Source: Microcoleus sp. EPA2 (GTDB lineage: Bacteria > Cyanobacteriota > Cyanobacteriia > Cyanobacteriales > Microcoleaceae). From it: 37,041 nt of DNA. How positions within the stretch are numbered: the stretch's first letter is position 1; every line of letters begins with the position of its first letter. A program made the position numbers and the translations under genes. Where the stretch lies: contig JAHRFD010000036.1 in NCBI GenBank assembly GCA_020882975.1, positions 8,110 through 45,150 of the forward strand. Direction: 5' to 3'. Positions 1 through 7,510 of the stretch are shown one piece after another. The notes beneath the pieces are model-generated. The model was not told the DNA's origin. It ran no database searches and was given only the letters and a program-made list of their open reading frames with translations.

Positions 1-126
1 CTTGCTCCCCCCTTACCAAGGGGGGCTGGGGGGGTTCTAATTCTTGCTCCCCCCTTACCAAGGGGGGCTGGGGGGGTTCTAATTCTTGCTCCCCCCTTAC
101 CAAGGGGGGCTGGGGGGGTTCTAATT
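1..126. repeat. Three tandem 42-bp C-rich palindromic repeats inside rsmE
   Basis: Three identical 42-bp units start at 1, 43 and 85. Each has a CCCCCC...GGGGGG inverted core and a trailing run of seven Gs. Because 42 is divisible by three, the copies are in frame with rsmE and contain no stop codon in that frame. Related C/G-rich palindromes occur at 18410-18445, 24888-24922 and 31266-31343. The array may extend left of the window. Confidence 0.95.
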
Positions 127-670
127 CCATCAAACAATCCCACAAATGGCGATTGTCCCCGCGAGCACAACATATATATCGATTTTTTTGACTGCAATCT
201 TTCACCGCTAAATCAAAGGAAATAGGCTCAAAGATCGTGGGGACAAATTGACGTTCGGACTGTTCCGCTGCCTCGGCTGCAATGCGCCTCCAGCGATCGA
301 CTTTTTGAGGACTCGGTTTTAGCAAAGTGCGATCGCTAGTCACCGGTACAATGCTTGCCACACCTAACTCTGTGGCCTGTCTGACAACCTCATCAAACCC
401 GTTTCCTTTGGGCAAGGCGGCCATCAAACTCACCTCGACGGCAAGTTCCTTGTTTATGGCTATTTCTTCTATTATTGACGCAATTAACCCTGTTTCCTGG
501 GCTTCTAGGACTGCTAGCCACCAATGCCCTCTGCCGTCCATTGCAATAAATTTGTCGCCTGCTTGTAATCTGAGTACGCGATGTAAATAATGCTTTTGTT
601 CGGTGTTTAAGTCTATCGATTTGTCTGATTTTTTTGGGGTATTAACTGCTAATCTTTGTAATTGAGCCAT
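1..670 (-). CDS. rsmE: 16S rRNA (uracil-1498-N3)-methyltransferase RsmE, partial (3' end beyond window)
   Basis: Reading the minus strand from the ATG at 668-670 gives 223 open codons that leave the window at base 1. The product opens MAQLQRLAVNTPKK and contains the RsmE hallmarks HYLHRVLRL (PUA-like N-terminal domain), LMAALPKGNGFDEVVRQATE and SIVPVTSDRT, followed by RWRRIAAEAAEQSER. The family N3-methylates U1498 of 16S rRNA with SAM, using a SPOUT trefoil-knot fold. The knot motif (IGPEGGW-like) should follow the visible part and lies outside the window. Just before it, residues about 182-223 are three exact tandem copies of a 14-residue unit (ELEPPQPPLVRGEQ), encoded by the 42-bp DNA repeat at the window edge. 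The gene lies downstream of sir on the same strand, 199 bp away. Family identity is secure. Whether the frame stays open past the repeats cannot be seen. Confidence 0.88.
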   Translation of the reverse strand, partial: MAQLQRLAVNTPKKSDKSIDLNTEQKHYLHRVLRLQAGDKFIAMDGRGHWWLAVLEAQETGLIASIIEEIAINKELAVEVSLMAALPKGNGFDEVVRQATELGVASIVPVTSDRTLLKPSPQKVDRWRRIAAEAAEQSERQFVPTIFEPISFDLAVKDCSQKNRYICCARGDNRHLWDCLMELEPPQPPLVRGEQELEPPQPPLVRGEQELEPPQPPLVRGEQ

Positions 671-710
671 TTAATTTTTGATTGCTCGTTTTTGATTAGA
701 TTTTTTTTAT

Positions 711-750
711 TTAACCGCAGAGAGCGCAGAGAACGCAGAGGAAGAGAGGA
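711..750. repeat. Dispersed repeat of the TTAACCGC-AGAG family
   Basis: The segment starts TTAACCGCAGAGAGCGCAGA and continues with GCAGAGGAAGAG. Related copies are at 5321-5361 (inverted), 19379-19430 and 21057-21090, all between genes. It carries no ORF. It is a dispersed intergenic element rather than a gene. Confidence 0.75.
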
Positions 751-751
751 G

Positions 752-824
752 AAAGGCAAAGCATTTATAACCACGGGAATTATTGGATAAATTCAAGGTT
801 TTTTTATGCAAATGCTTTGCCTTT
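752..824. terminator. 15-bp perfect inverted repeat downstream of sir
   Basis: AAAGGCAAAGCATTT at 752-766 pairs perfectly with AAATGCTTTGCCTTT at 810-824 across a 43-nt loop. It lies 46 bp past the sir stop codon on the sir transcript and upstream of rsmE. Terminator or processing-element function is inferred from position. The long loop and lack of a clean U-tract would also fit a small dispersed palindromic element. Confidence 0.5.
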
Positions 825-869
825 ATACTATTTTTTTCAGAGGTCTATTGCAGACAATCGGAAATTGGC

Positions 870-2858
870 TTATGCTTCCTCCTTAATCTTGTTCAAATAA
901 TTTGAAATTGCTTCTGTCGCTAGCTGCGTGATTGGCTTACCCTGACGGGCTGCTTCTTCTTTGAGCTCGTTGTAAATTTCATCGCGAACGCTAATTCGGC
1001 GACGGACTTTACCAGTAGCCGCGGCTGTCTCGTTCTCATTTTCGTTACTAGACGTAACTTCTAATTCATTAATCTCAGTTATCATCGAGTCAGCAGATTG
1101 GTAGTTGGTTATAAATTGACGGATAGATTCTAACCCGACGCGATCGCAAAAATTGCCAAAACTCTCACTTTGTTGCTGTTTTTGTTTAAAATAAACAAAA
1201 ATTGGCTCTAGAAAAGCTTCAAAGTCGTTGACGTGCAGCTTTTCCTCAATTGGTTTTGCCAGCCTCGTTTGTTCAGGAGAACCGCCTAGCCAAATCTGGT
1301 AAGATTCCGGCGAGCTCCCGACAAATCCCAATTCTGCCATATAAGGGCGGGCGCATCCATTGGGGCAACCAGTCATTCGGACTACAAAATGTTCGTTTTC
1401 TAAGCCGACTTTGGTCAACAGCGCCCGAATTCTGGCTAAAATGCTCGGTATCACGCGCTCTGATTCGGTAATCGCTAACCCGCAAGTCGGCATCGCAGGA
1501 CAAGCCATAGCATAGCGGACTAAGGGGTCGATCGCAGTTTCGCCTTGAATCCCACACCGTGATAGAATCCCCTGAATTTCCTGTTTGATATCTGGTGAAA
1601 TATCGTAAATCAGCACGTTTTGGTGCGGTGTCACCAATATCGGCAAGTTATATTTCTGCACGATTTCCCGCAAGGCGGTTTTTAGCTGAAATGAGCCTTC
1701 ATCTTTAATCCGGCCATTTTCTACAGAAATGCCTAAAAACAGTTTACCGTCTCCTTGTTCGTGCCACCCCAAAAAATCGAAATACTTCCATTCTGGCAAG
1801 GGTTTAAAGGGTTCTAGTGGCTTGCCAAAATAGGTGGCTACTTTTTCCTGGAACCACTTTACACCTTTGTCGTGAATCAGGTATTTCAGTCGGGCGTGTC
1901 TTCTGTCTGTGCGATCGCCAAAATCTCTTTGAGTTGCTACAATTGCCTTGACCAAATTGTAAACATCATCTTTGGCAACATAGCAAATCTCATCGGCAAC
2001 CCGCGCAAACGTCTCTTCTTTATTGTGAGTGCGGCCCAAACCACCGCCAGCAAACACGTTAAAACCTTCCAACTCCCCAGCTTTATTGGTAAATACTACT
2101 AAGCTCAAATCCTGAGAGTATAAGTCAACGGAATTATCTCCCGGTACTGTCACGGAACATTTAAACTTCCGCGGCATATAGTGCTGGCCGTAAATCGGTT
2201 CTTCGCGATCGTCGTGGAATATTGTACCATTGCCATTTGACTGTCTGGCTGCTTTGACCGCGGGATCTTCTTGAGCACTAATAGCTTTTTCCCCATCCAG
2301 CCAAATTTCGTAATAAGCTCCCGTTTGCGGTGTCAGCAAATCGGCCACATTATTGGCGTATTGCAGTGCATACTGGTATTCTGGCCGATTTTTGTACGGT
2401 GCTGGTGGTGCCATAACGTTGCGGTTTAAGTCCCCACAAGCTCCCAAGGTTGACCCCATATTTTTAATAATTGAGGAAAACACTGCTTTAAGATTTTTCT
2501 TGAGCACGCCGTGGATTTGGAAGCCTTGGCGTGTGGTGACGCGGAGGGTGTGGTTGCCGTATTCTTCCGATAGCTTGTCTAGGGTGAGGTATAGCTGCGG
2601 GGGCACGAAACCGCCGGGATTGCGGGTGCGCAGCATGAACTGATAGTCTTTTTCTTGGCCTTTAACTCGATTGTCGCGGTTGTCTTGCTGGTAGGAGCCG
2701 TGAAATTTGAGAATCTGAATCCCGTCTTCGGTGAAGTGGGTGGTTTCTTGTAACAATTCTGTCGCAACGGGTTCTCGTAAATAGTTGCTCCGTTCTTTGA
2801 GGCCTTCGGATTTAGAGGGTTTGCGCGCCACTGGCGCTGAAGTGGAAGATGTAGTCAT
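870..2858 (-). CDS. sir: Ferredoxin-sulfite reductase with C-terminal RHH-like extension
   Basis: This 662-residue assimilatory sulfite reductase performs the six-electron reduction of sulfite to sulfide with ferredoxin, using siroheme and a [4Fe-4S] cluster, to supply sulfur for cysteine synthesis. The cluster/siroheme cysteines are visible as CPAMPTC (C453, C459) and CPNGC (C498, C502), the CX5C...CX3C pattern of the family. The siroheme-side region (VTTRQGFQIHGV, NRNVMAPPAPY) is present. Nitrite reductase is the main alternative, but overall length and the N-terminal sequence fit cyanobacterial/plastid Sir. Residues about 617-662, after an acidic Asn/Glu linker, read RRRISVRDEIYNELKEEA and continue as a second amphipathic helix, resembling a ribbon-helix-helix DNA-binding fold. 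The gene is first in its direction, with rsmE downstream. Confidence 0.93.
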   Translation of the reverse strand: MTTSSTSAPVARKPSKSEGLKERSNYLREPVATELLQETTHFTEDGIQILKFHGSYQQDNRDNRVKGQEKDYQFMLRTRNPGGFVPPQLYLTLDKLSEEYGNHTLRVTTRQGFQIHGVLKKNLKAVFSSIIKNMGSTLGACGDLNRNVMAPPAPYKNRPEYQYALQYANNVADLLTPQTGAYYEIWLDGEKAISAQEDPAVKAARQSNGNGTIFHDDREEPIYGQHYMPRKFKCSVTVPGDNSVDLYSQDLSLVVFTNKAGELEGFNVFAGGGLGRTHNKEETFARVADEICYVAKDDVYNLVKAIVATQRDFGDRTDRRHARLKYLIHDKGVKWFQEKVATYFGKPLEPFKPLPEWKYFDFLGWHEQGDGKLFLGISVENGRIKDEGSFQLKTALREIVQKYNLPILVTPHQNVLIYDISPDIKQEIQGILSRCGIQGETAIDPLVRYAMACPAMPTCGLAITESERVIPSILARIRALLTKVGLENEHFVVRMTGCPNGCARPYMAELGFVGSSPESYQIWLGGSPEQTRLAKPIEEKLHVNDFEAFLEPIFVYFKQKQQQSESFGNFCDRVGLESIRQFITNYQSADSMITEINELEVTSSNENENETAAATGKVRRRISVRDEIYNELKEEAARQGKPITQLATEAISNYLNKIKEEA

Positions 2859-2906
2859 GGAATGTATAGTATCCGTTATAATTAGATAAGGATCGATCGA
2901 ATATTT

Positions 2907-2948
2907 CTTGACAATTTGACACTTGACAAATTTGCACTTGACAAATTT
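2907..2948. repeat. Three short TTGACA-containing repeats upstream of sir
   Basis: CTTGACAATTT at 2907-2917 is followed by two exact copies of ACTTGACAAATTT at 2921-2933 and 2936-2948. They sit about 50-90 bp upstream of the sir start codon. The 15-bp spacing of the two exact copies could mark a regulator site or a small local duplication. No convincing -10 box follows on the plus strand. Confidence 0.45.
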
Positions 2949-3133
2949 CCTCAGAAGTGCTGGATCGGCTCTGTTAACAACTAAGTTAATAACGGTAATC
3001 CGATAGGAATTCTGACAGTGCTTAATTGTAACACGATCGGGCCCTTGGGCCTTGCCGCTCTCAATAAGACTTTATAGTTCGATCGCCTAATTCCACAAAA
3101 CTTTAGAAATAATTAACCTCAACCTCTGAAACT

Positions 3134-3382
3134 ATGTCACTGTATGATGAAGATACGTTTGTAGTGCTAGAAACAAATCAGCCAGAGCAGTTTTTGACCG
3201 TTGCGGAATTATTAGAAAAGCTCAGAGCTATTTTAGCATCTCCCCAGGAAGAGTTGCCCCCTGATGTCCAAAAAATATCTTCTGTGGAAGAGCAAGCCCA
3301 GTATTTAATTAATACTTATTGTGAATTAGATGTTGGGCCTGGAAAGTTTTTGCAGTGGTACGCAGTTCGTTTGGAAAAGTAA
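3134..3382 (+). CDS. crr7: NDH-1 assembly factor CRR7-like protein
   Basis: This 82-residue soluble protein matches the chlororespiratory reduction 7 family (DUF3571): YDEDTFVVLETNQPEQFLT, then ELLEKL, a conserved CELD near the end and the terminal LQWYAVRLEK. In plants CRR7 is needed to assemble the chloroplast NDH complex, and the cyanobacterial homologue is presumed to act on NDH-1. Length is typical. It is transcribed divergently from sir with 275 bp between them. A heptanucleotide repeat array starts directly at its TAA stop. The family call rests on remembered motifs, so confidence is moderate to good. Confidence 0.72.
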   Translation: MSLYDEDTFVVLETNQPEQFLTVAELLEKLRAILASPQEELPPDVQKISSVEEQAQYLINTYCELDVGPGKFLQWYAVRLEK

Positions 3383-3384
3383 AA

Positions 3385-3462
3385 TTTGTTATTTGTTATT
3401 GGTTGTTTGTTATTTGTTATTGGTTATTTGTTATTGGTTATTTGTTATTGGTTATTTGTTAT
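3385..3462. repeat. Heptanucleotide STRR array (TGTTATT/GGTTATT)
   Basis: About eleven near-perfect 7-bp units alternate TGTTATT and GGTTATT. The array begins at the crr7 stop codon. It belongs to the short tandemly repeated repetitive (STRR) class known from filamentous cyanobacteria. Related units recur at 26435-26464 and, inverted, at 28020-28053. Confidence 0.9.
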
Positions 3463-3523
3463 GGGCGGTGGGCAGTGGCCAACGACTGCGTTTATCCGCT
3501 AACCAATCACCAATCACCAATCA

Positions 3524-3904
3524 CTATTCTTCCAACTGTTGCACCGCTGACACTTCAACCGCGGTAACATCGATCGTACCGGGCGGTGTCAACCTACTAA
3601 AATGACCTTGTTCTACCTTCAAAGGTTCACCGCAGTTGGCACACTGACACTGAGTTTGATTTAACGCTGTAAATTCATACTCACAGACGGGACATTTACC
3701 TTCAACTAAGTTGCGTTTCAGCCACCACTGGAGGCAAAAAAAAGCAACCACAGGTGTCAGTAGCAAAAAACCTACTAAAATAAAAATCGATTTAACTACC
3801 CAACCCAAACCCAGTGACGCAAACAGCCACGCGATGCCCAAGAGTATCAGCCAATTGCTAATAGCGGGTAGCTTTAAAGAAATTTTGGGGGTGCCTTGGT
3901 TCAC
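3524..3904 (-). CDS. Membrane protein with C-terminal zinc ribbon, function unknown
   Basis: The product has two hydrophobic helices (WLILLGIAWLFASLGLGWVV and SIFILVGFLLLTPVVAFFCL) followed by a small zinc ribbon made of CPVC and CANC about 20 residues apart. The C-terminus is acidic and polar. I place the start at the GTG at 3904 because AAGGAG lies 6 nt upstream of it; a longer frame begins at an ATG at 3955 but adds an unlikely cysteine-containing N-terminus. The zinc ribbon implies a metal-stabilised cytosolic domain, perhaps for protein or nucleic-acid contact. Neighbours (crr7 convergent, a glycosyltransferase upstream on the same strand) do not indicate a role. Confidence 0.65.
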   Translation of the reverse strand: MNQGTPKISLKLPAISNWLILLGIAWLFASLGLGWVVKSIFILVGFLLLTPVVAFFCLQWWLKRNLVEGKCPVCEYEFTALNQTQCQCANCGEPLKVEQGHFSRLTPPGTIDVTAVEVSAVQQLEE

Positions 3905-4064
3905 GATGGTCTCCTTGGGTGTCTTTGCAGGTAGGCATAGTTCTATCCTAACCAATAAATTCTCAGTAGTCTTGGAGTTAATTTTTCCATTCTACCTCCC
4001 GAAACCACTATTATATTCTGTTATATCCCCGACTTCTGAAAGTGCTGCGGGGCTTTGGGTATTC

Positions 4065-5213
4065 TCACACCAGTTTATCTGGCCCAAATATATTAAAATT
4101 TTTTGCGATCGATTGACAAAGGGCTCCAAAACTAAACTCTACTATGGTTTGTTCCCTCAACCAGTGGCGATCGCACCTTTTATCCTCCCCCTGAAGCATT
4201 TCTATACAAGCAACTGCTACTGCGCCGGGATTGCGGTGAGGAACTCGCCATCCCAGTTTACCATCTTGCAGCGGCTCGGCTGAACCGTCGGCATCTCCCG
4301 CCAGTACGGGTATTCCGCAAGCAAGTGCTTCCAAGTAAACTATACCAAATCCTTCCCAAGAAGGCATCACGTAAGCATCAGCAAGTCGGTAATGTGATGC
4401 TAAATTTTCGGTGGGTACAAAACCGGCAAATATTACTCTTTCAGCCACTCCCAAATCTGCTGCAATTTTGGCTAATCTCGATTCATCGTCTCCGCGTCCA
4501 ATCACTAAGTATTTCACATTCGGGAAAGTTAGCGCTATTTGTGGCAAAGCTTTAATTGTGATATCTACACCTTTGTAAATATCAGTCGATCGCAATCTGG
4601 CGACAGTCATCAATACTTTAGCACCAGTCAGATTATATTTTACCAATAAATCCTCCGATTTGGGACCGATCGTAAATAAATTTTCATCGACTATACAAGG
4701 GACTAGGTGGAATTTTTCAGGACTTAAGTGATTATTGTAGCAAGTGCGATCGCGGGTATACCTGCTAATAGTCCAAATACTATCAGCTTTGTTCATGGCT
4801 ATTTGATATTTAGGCGGCAGTGTTTCCCAAACTTCCTTACCATAAGTTAAAATCGTGTAAGGAATTCCTAAAGGTTCGCACAAAGTTTGAATCAGCGGTG
4901 CGAGGTTAATGTGACCGCAGAAAACTCGTTCAGGGCGTTTTTGAACTAAGTTAATCAGTATTTTAGCTGCAAAATTCAGACGACCAAACCAAACTGGCTC
5001 AGTTTTGAGGTAAGAAAACTTGAGATTTTTTGACTCGAAGGGATTGTGGCAATTTGGGGAATCTCGCAACAAAAAAACTTCTGCTGTTGGCGGACAGTTT
5101 GCCCCTGCGCTAACAGACAGGTAAGCTTTCAGAATGTCTTTAACATAGGATTGAATCCCGCCTTCGCTGGAAAAGATTTCTAGGAAGCAGAATAGATAAT
5201 TTGGCGATCGCAT
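4065..5213 (-). CDS. GT4-family glycosyltransferase
   Basis: This 382-residue GT-B glycosyltransferase of family 4 has an N-terminal acceptor half with the glycine loop SSEGGIQSYVKDILKAYL and a C-terminal nucleotide-sugar half. The latter is identified by VARLRSTDIYKGVDITIKAL, the central GRGDDESRL, and the retaining EX7E motif in PSWEGFGIVYLEALACG. It is expected to transfer a sugar from an NDP-sugar to a lipid or polysaccharide acceptor at the cytoplasmic membrane, in exopolysaccharide or glycolipid synthesis. No other sugar genes flank it, so the acceptor is unknown. The ATG at 5213 is followed directly by a HIP1-type GCGATCGC. The product has normal family length. Confidence 0.88.
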   Translation of the reverse strand: MRSPNYLFCFLEIFSSEGGIQSYVKDILKAYLSVSAGANCPPTAEVFLLRDSPNCHNPFESKNLKFSYLKTEPVWFGRLNFAAKILINLVQKRPERVFCGHINLAPLIQTLCEPLGIPYTILTYGKEVWETLPPKYQIAMNKADSIWTISRYTRDRTCYNNHLSPEKFHLVPCIVDENLFTIGPKSEDLLVKYNLTGAKVLMTVARLRSTDIYKGVDITIKALPQIALTFPNVKYLVIGRGDDESRLAKIAADLGVAERVIFAGFVPTENLASHYRLADAYVMPSWEGFGIVYLEALACGIPVLAGDADGSAEPLQDGKLGWRVPHRNPGAVAVACIEMLQGEDKRCDRHWLREQTIVEFSFGALCQSIAKNFNIFGPDKLV

Positions 5214-5623
5214 CTTCTATGATTATCAGTGGAAAACTGTCAACTGCTGCGCCCGCTGGCGAGTTCAGCTTCGTCGAAGAGTCATATAAAATCCTCTCTT
5301 CATCATCCTGTATTAAACTCTCTCCTCTCTTGCTTCGCGCCTTCACGGTTAAATCATTCCGACACAACCGGAAGTCAACTGTCAACTGTCCACAGACACA
5401 AAAAACCCGGCCATTGCTGGCTGGGGTAGAAAAATATCAGGGTGCATCTACTAATATGTTTCGAGTATAGCACTTTTTGTGGGGTATAACCCCTCATGGG
5501 TGACACCAGTAACTCAAAATCAATGAGAATAAGTTATAGTTGACCGGAGAAATCATTGACAAAACTTGTATTTCCCCTAGTTCTGTTGTTGCTAATTTAG
5601 AATTGAAGATTTAGAATAAATCT
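5214..5623. other. Intergenic region between GT4 gene and serS
   Basis: These 410 bp contain no convincing gene. They hold a fragment TCAGCTTCGTCGAAG (5264-5278) that resembles, inverted, the piece interrupting the heptamer array at 12304-12333; an inverted copy of the TTAACCGC-type dispersed repeat (5321-5361); CAACTGT-type heptamers around 5377-5391; and an imperfect hairpin CCGGCCATTGCTGGCTGG near 5409. A TTGACA at 5556-5561 could be a serS -35 box, but no good -10 follows at the usual distance. Confidence 0.6.
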
Positions 5624-6904
5624 GTGCTAGACCTAAAATTAATCCGAGAAAATCCCCAAGCTGTCCAAGAAAGCCTCAACACTCGCGGAGGCAACTATGA
5701 AATCGAGCCCATCGTGCAACTAGACAAGCAGCAGCGAGAGTTGGAAGGGAAGCGATCGCAACTGCAAGCCCGCAGCAACGAAATTGCCAAACTCATCGGT
5801 CAAAAAAGAAAATCGGGTTTAACCCTAGAATCTCCCGAAGTTCAAGCATTGCAAGCAGAAGGCAATGCAGTGGGAACAGAGTCCAACGAACTGCAAGCAC
5901 AGGAAAAAGACCTAAAAGCTCAAATAGAAGCTCTATTATTGCCCTTGCCGAACTTACCAGCTAAGTCAACCCCCATCGGCAAAAATGAAGATGAAAACAT
6001 CGAAATACGGCGCTGGGGAGACGAATACATTCCCCAAAATACGGCGATTTTACCGCACTGGGAAATCGGCGAAAAATTAGGAATACTCAACTTTGAACGC
6101 GCTGTCAAAATCTCTCAACCTCGTTTTGTCAGCTTAATTGGAGCAGGCGCAGCCCTAGAAAGAGCGATTATTCAATTCATGCTCGATACGCACACAAAAG
6201 CAGGTTATGTAGAAGTAATTCCCCCATTTTTAGTCAACACCGAATCTCTCACAGCTACGGGTCAATTACCCAAATTTGCCGAAGAAAGTTTTAAATGCGA
6301 CCAAGACGATTTGTGGCTAATTCCGACTTCCGAAGTTCCGGTTGTCAATCTGTATCGAGGTGAAATCTTGACAGCAGAACAGTTGCCAATTCATCACTGT
6401 TCTTACACTCCTTGTTTTCGGCGGGAAGCCGGCAGTTATGGCAAAGATACGAGGGGATTAATTAGATTGCACCAATTTAATAAAGTTGAATTGGTGAAAC
6501 TGGTGCATCCGAGTACATCCCCGGAGGAACACGAAAAGTTAGTCCAGGATGCCGAAGGAGTTTTGCAGGCGTTGAAATTGCCTTATCGGACGATCGAACT
6601 CTGTACGGGCGATTTAGGTTTCGCGGCGGCAAAAACCTATGATTTAGAGGTGTGGCTGCCTTCTGCGGGCAAATACCGGGAGATTTCCAGTTGTTCCAAC
6701 GTCGCAGATTTTCAGGCACGGCGAGCAAATATTCGCTTTAAAGAAGCGGGCAAAAAAGGTACTCAATTCGTGCACGCGCTTAACGGTTCGGGTTTAGCTG
6801 TGGGTCGTACAATGGCGGCAATTTTAGAGAATTATCAGCAGCCAGACGGGACTATAAAAGTGCCGGAAGTCCTCCAATCCTATTTGGGACGAGAGGTGTT
6901 ATAA
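5624..6904 (+). CDS. serS: Seryl-tRNA synthetase
   Basis: This 426-residue class II synthetase charges tRNA-Ser with serine in the cytoplasm. The N-terminal part (about residues 1-110) is the long antiparallel coiled coil that grips the tRNA long arm (LDLKLIRENPQAVQESL onward, rich in Lys/Glu/Gln). The catalytic domain has class II motif 2 in PCFRREAGSYGKDTRGLIR with the serine-pocket sequence LHQFNKVELV, and motif 3 in GSGLAVGRTMAAILENYQ. Length is normal. The start is GTG at 5624, fitting the conserved LDLKLIRENP beginning. A strong hairpin follows immediately after the stop. Identification is secure. Confidence 0.97.
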   Translation: MLDLKLIRENPQAVQESLNTRGGNYEIEPIVQLDKQQRELEGKRSQLQARSNEIAKLIGQKRKSGLTLESPEVQALQAEGNAVGTESNELQAQEKDLKAQIEALLLPLPNLPAKSTPIGKNEDENIEIRRWGDEYIPQNTAILPHWEIGEKLGILNFERAVKISQPRFVSLIGAGAALERAIIQFMLDTHTKAGYVEVIPPFLVNTESLTATGQLPKFAEESFKCDQDDLWLIPTSEVPVVNLYRGEILTAEQLPIHHCSYTPCFRREAGSYGKDTRGLIRLHQFNKVELVKLVHPSTSPEEHEKLVQDAEGVLQALKLPYRTIELCTGDLGFAAAKTYDLEVWLPSAGKYREISSCSNVADFQARRANIRFKEAGKKGTQFVHALNGSGLAVGRTMAAILENYQQPDGTIKVPEVLQSYLGREVL

Positions 6905-6907
6905 ATT

Positions 6908-6943
6908 AGTTGGTAGTGAAAACTTTAGTCTTCACTACCAACT
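6908..6943 (+). terminator. Hairpin terminator after serS
   Basis: AGTTGGTAGTGAA (6908-6920) pairs perfectly with TTCACTACCAACT (6931-6943) around a 10-nt loop, four bases after the serS TAA. No long T-run follows, so it may act as a 3'-stabilising or Rho-independent-like hairpin. Confidence 0.7.
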
Positions 6944-6981
6944 GGGAAGATATATTTTAATGCTTATTATAGTAGTCGCAA

Positions 6982-7028
6982 AATATCTAGAACCCCAACT
7001 CCTTGCATAAGTTGGGGTTCTAGATATT
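6982..7028 (-). terminator. 19-bp perfect palindrome between serS and the 45-aa gene
   Basis: Bases 6982-7000 and 7010-7028 form a perfect 19-bp stem (core GAACCCCAACT) with a 9-nt loop CCTTGCATA. It lies 3' of both converging genes (serS on plus, the small ORF on minus) and could terminate transcription in both directions. It also looks like a mobile palindromic element of the kind dispersed in cyanobacterial genomes. Confidence 0.65.
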
Positions 7029-7083
7029 CTATTGATTTTCAATTTTTTCGTTATTCTAGATGATTGACAATTATTTTTACCAG

Positions 7084-7221
7084 TTAAGCTGCAACTGTGT
7101 TGGAGTTGGACGCTGCTATCGGTAAATTCTGATTTACCACTACCCACTTGCCTGTCATGGGATCGCGGTAAGTAATAAAGGGATTAGATTTCAAAGGTTT
7201 AGTCGCTGAGGTTAAAAGCAT
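7084..7221 (-). CDS. Small protein of 45 residues, function unknown
   Basis: An ATG at 7219-7221 with AGGAG about 10 nt upstream opens a 46-codon frame ending in TAA at 7084. The product starts MLLTSATKPLKSNPFITYRD and continues PMTGKWVVVNQ before a low-complexity Ala/Ser/Asn tail. The TYRDPxTGKW core looks like a conserved small domain rather than random translation, and codon use is normal. No membrane segment or cysteine is present. It lies alone between palindromes, divergent from msrA. The good ribosome site and the protein-like core are the evidence; the function is not recognised. Confidence 0.6.
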   Translation of the reverse strand: MLLTSATKPLKSNPFITYRDPMTGKWVVVNQNLPIAASNSNTVAA

Positions 7222-7382
7222 TTTGATACACTCCTAAGAACCGATCCTGAATCAAAAAATAACTTGATATTTATGATAATCGCAGATTTTAAATTAAATA
7301 CTTGTGATTTATCTGTCAAAAAAATGTGATAAATCCTACAGTTTTAGGTGATACATAGCACAGGCTTAATGCGATCTATTAC

Positions 7383-7420
7383 CGTTTTTTTAGTGATAGA
7401 TGTCACTTGCTAAAAAAACG
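7383..7420. promoter_or_regulatory. T-rich inverted repeat in the divergent region before msrA
   Basis: CGTTTTTTTAG (7383-7393) pairs perfectly with CTAAAAAAACG (7410-7420); inside it GTGA/TCAC continue the dyad. It lies between the divergent 45-aa gene and msrA, so it may be an operator or the terminator of an unseen antisense transcript. Confidence 0.4.
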
Positions 7421-7510
7421 AAAATTAAACTTAGCTTATAGGCGATCGCTTTTAACTTCGATAGTGCCACTATTTTAACTGTACATCTGATATGATTAAG
7501 TAAGGTAAAG

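Noticed and set aside
3711..4283. 190-residue plus-strand frame
   Set aside because: It overlaps the zinc-ribbon gene and the glycosyltransferase on the other strand and has no family features.
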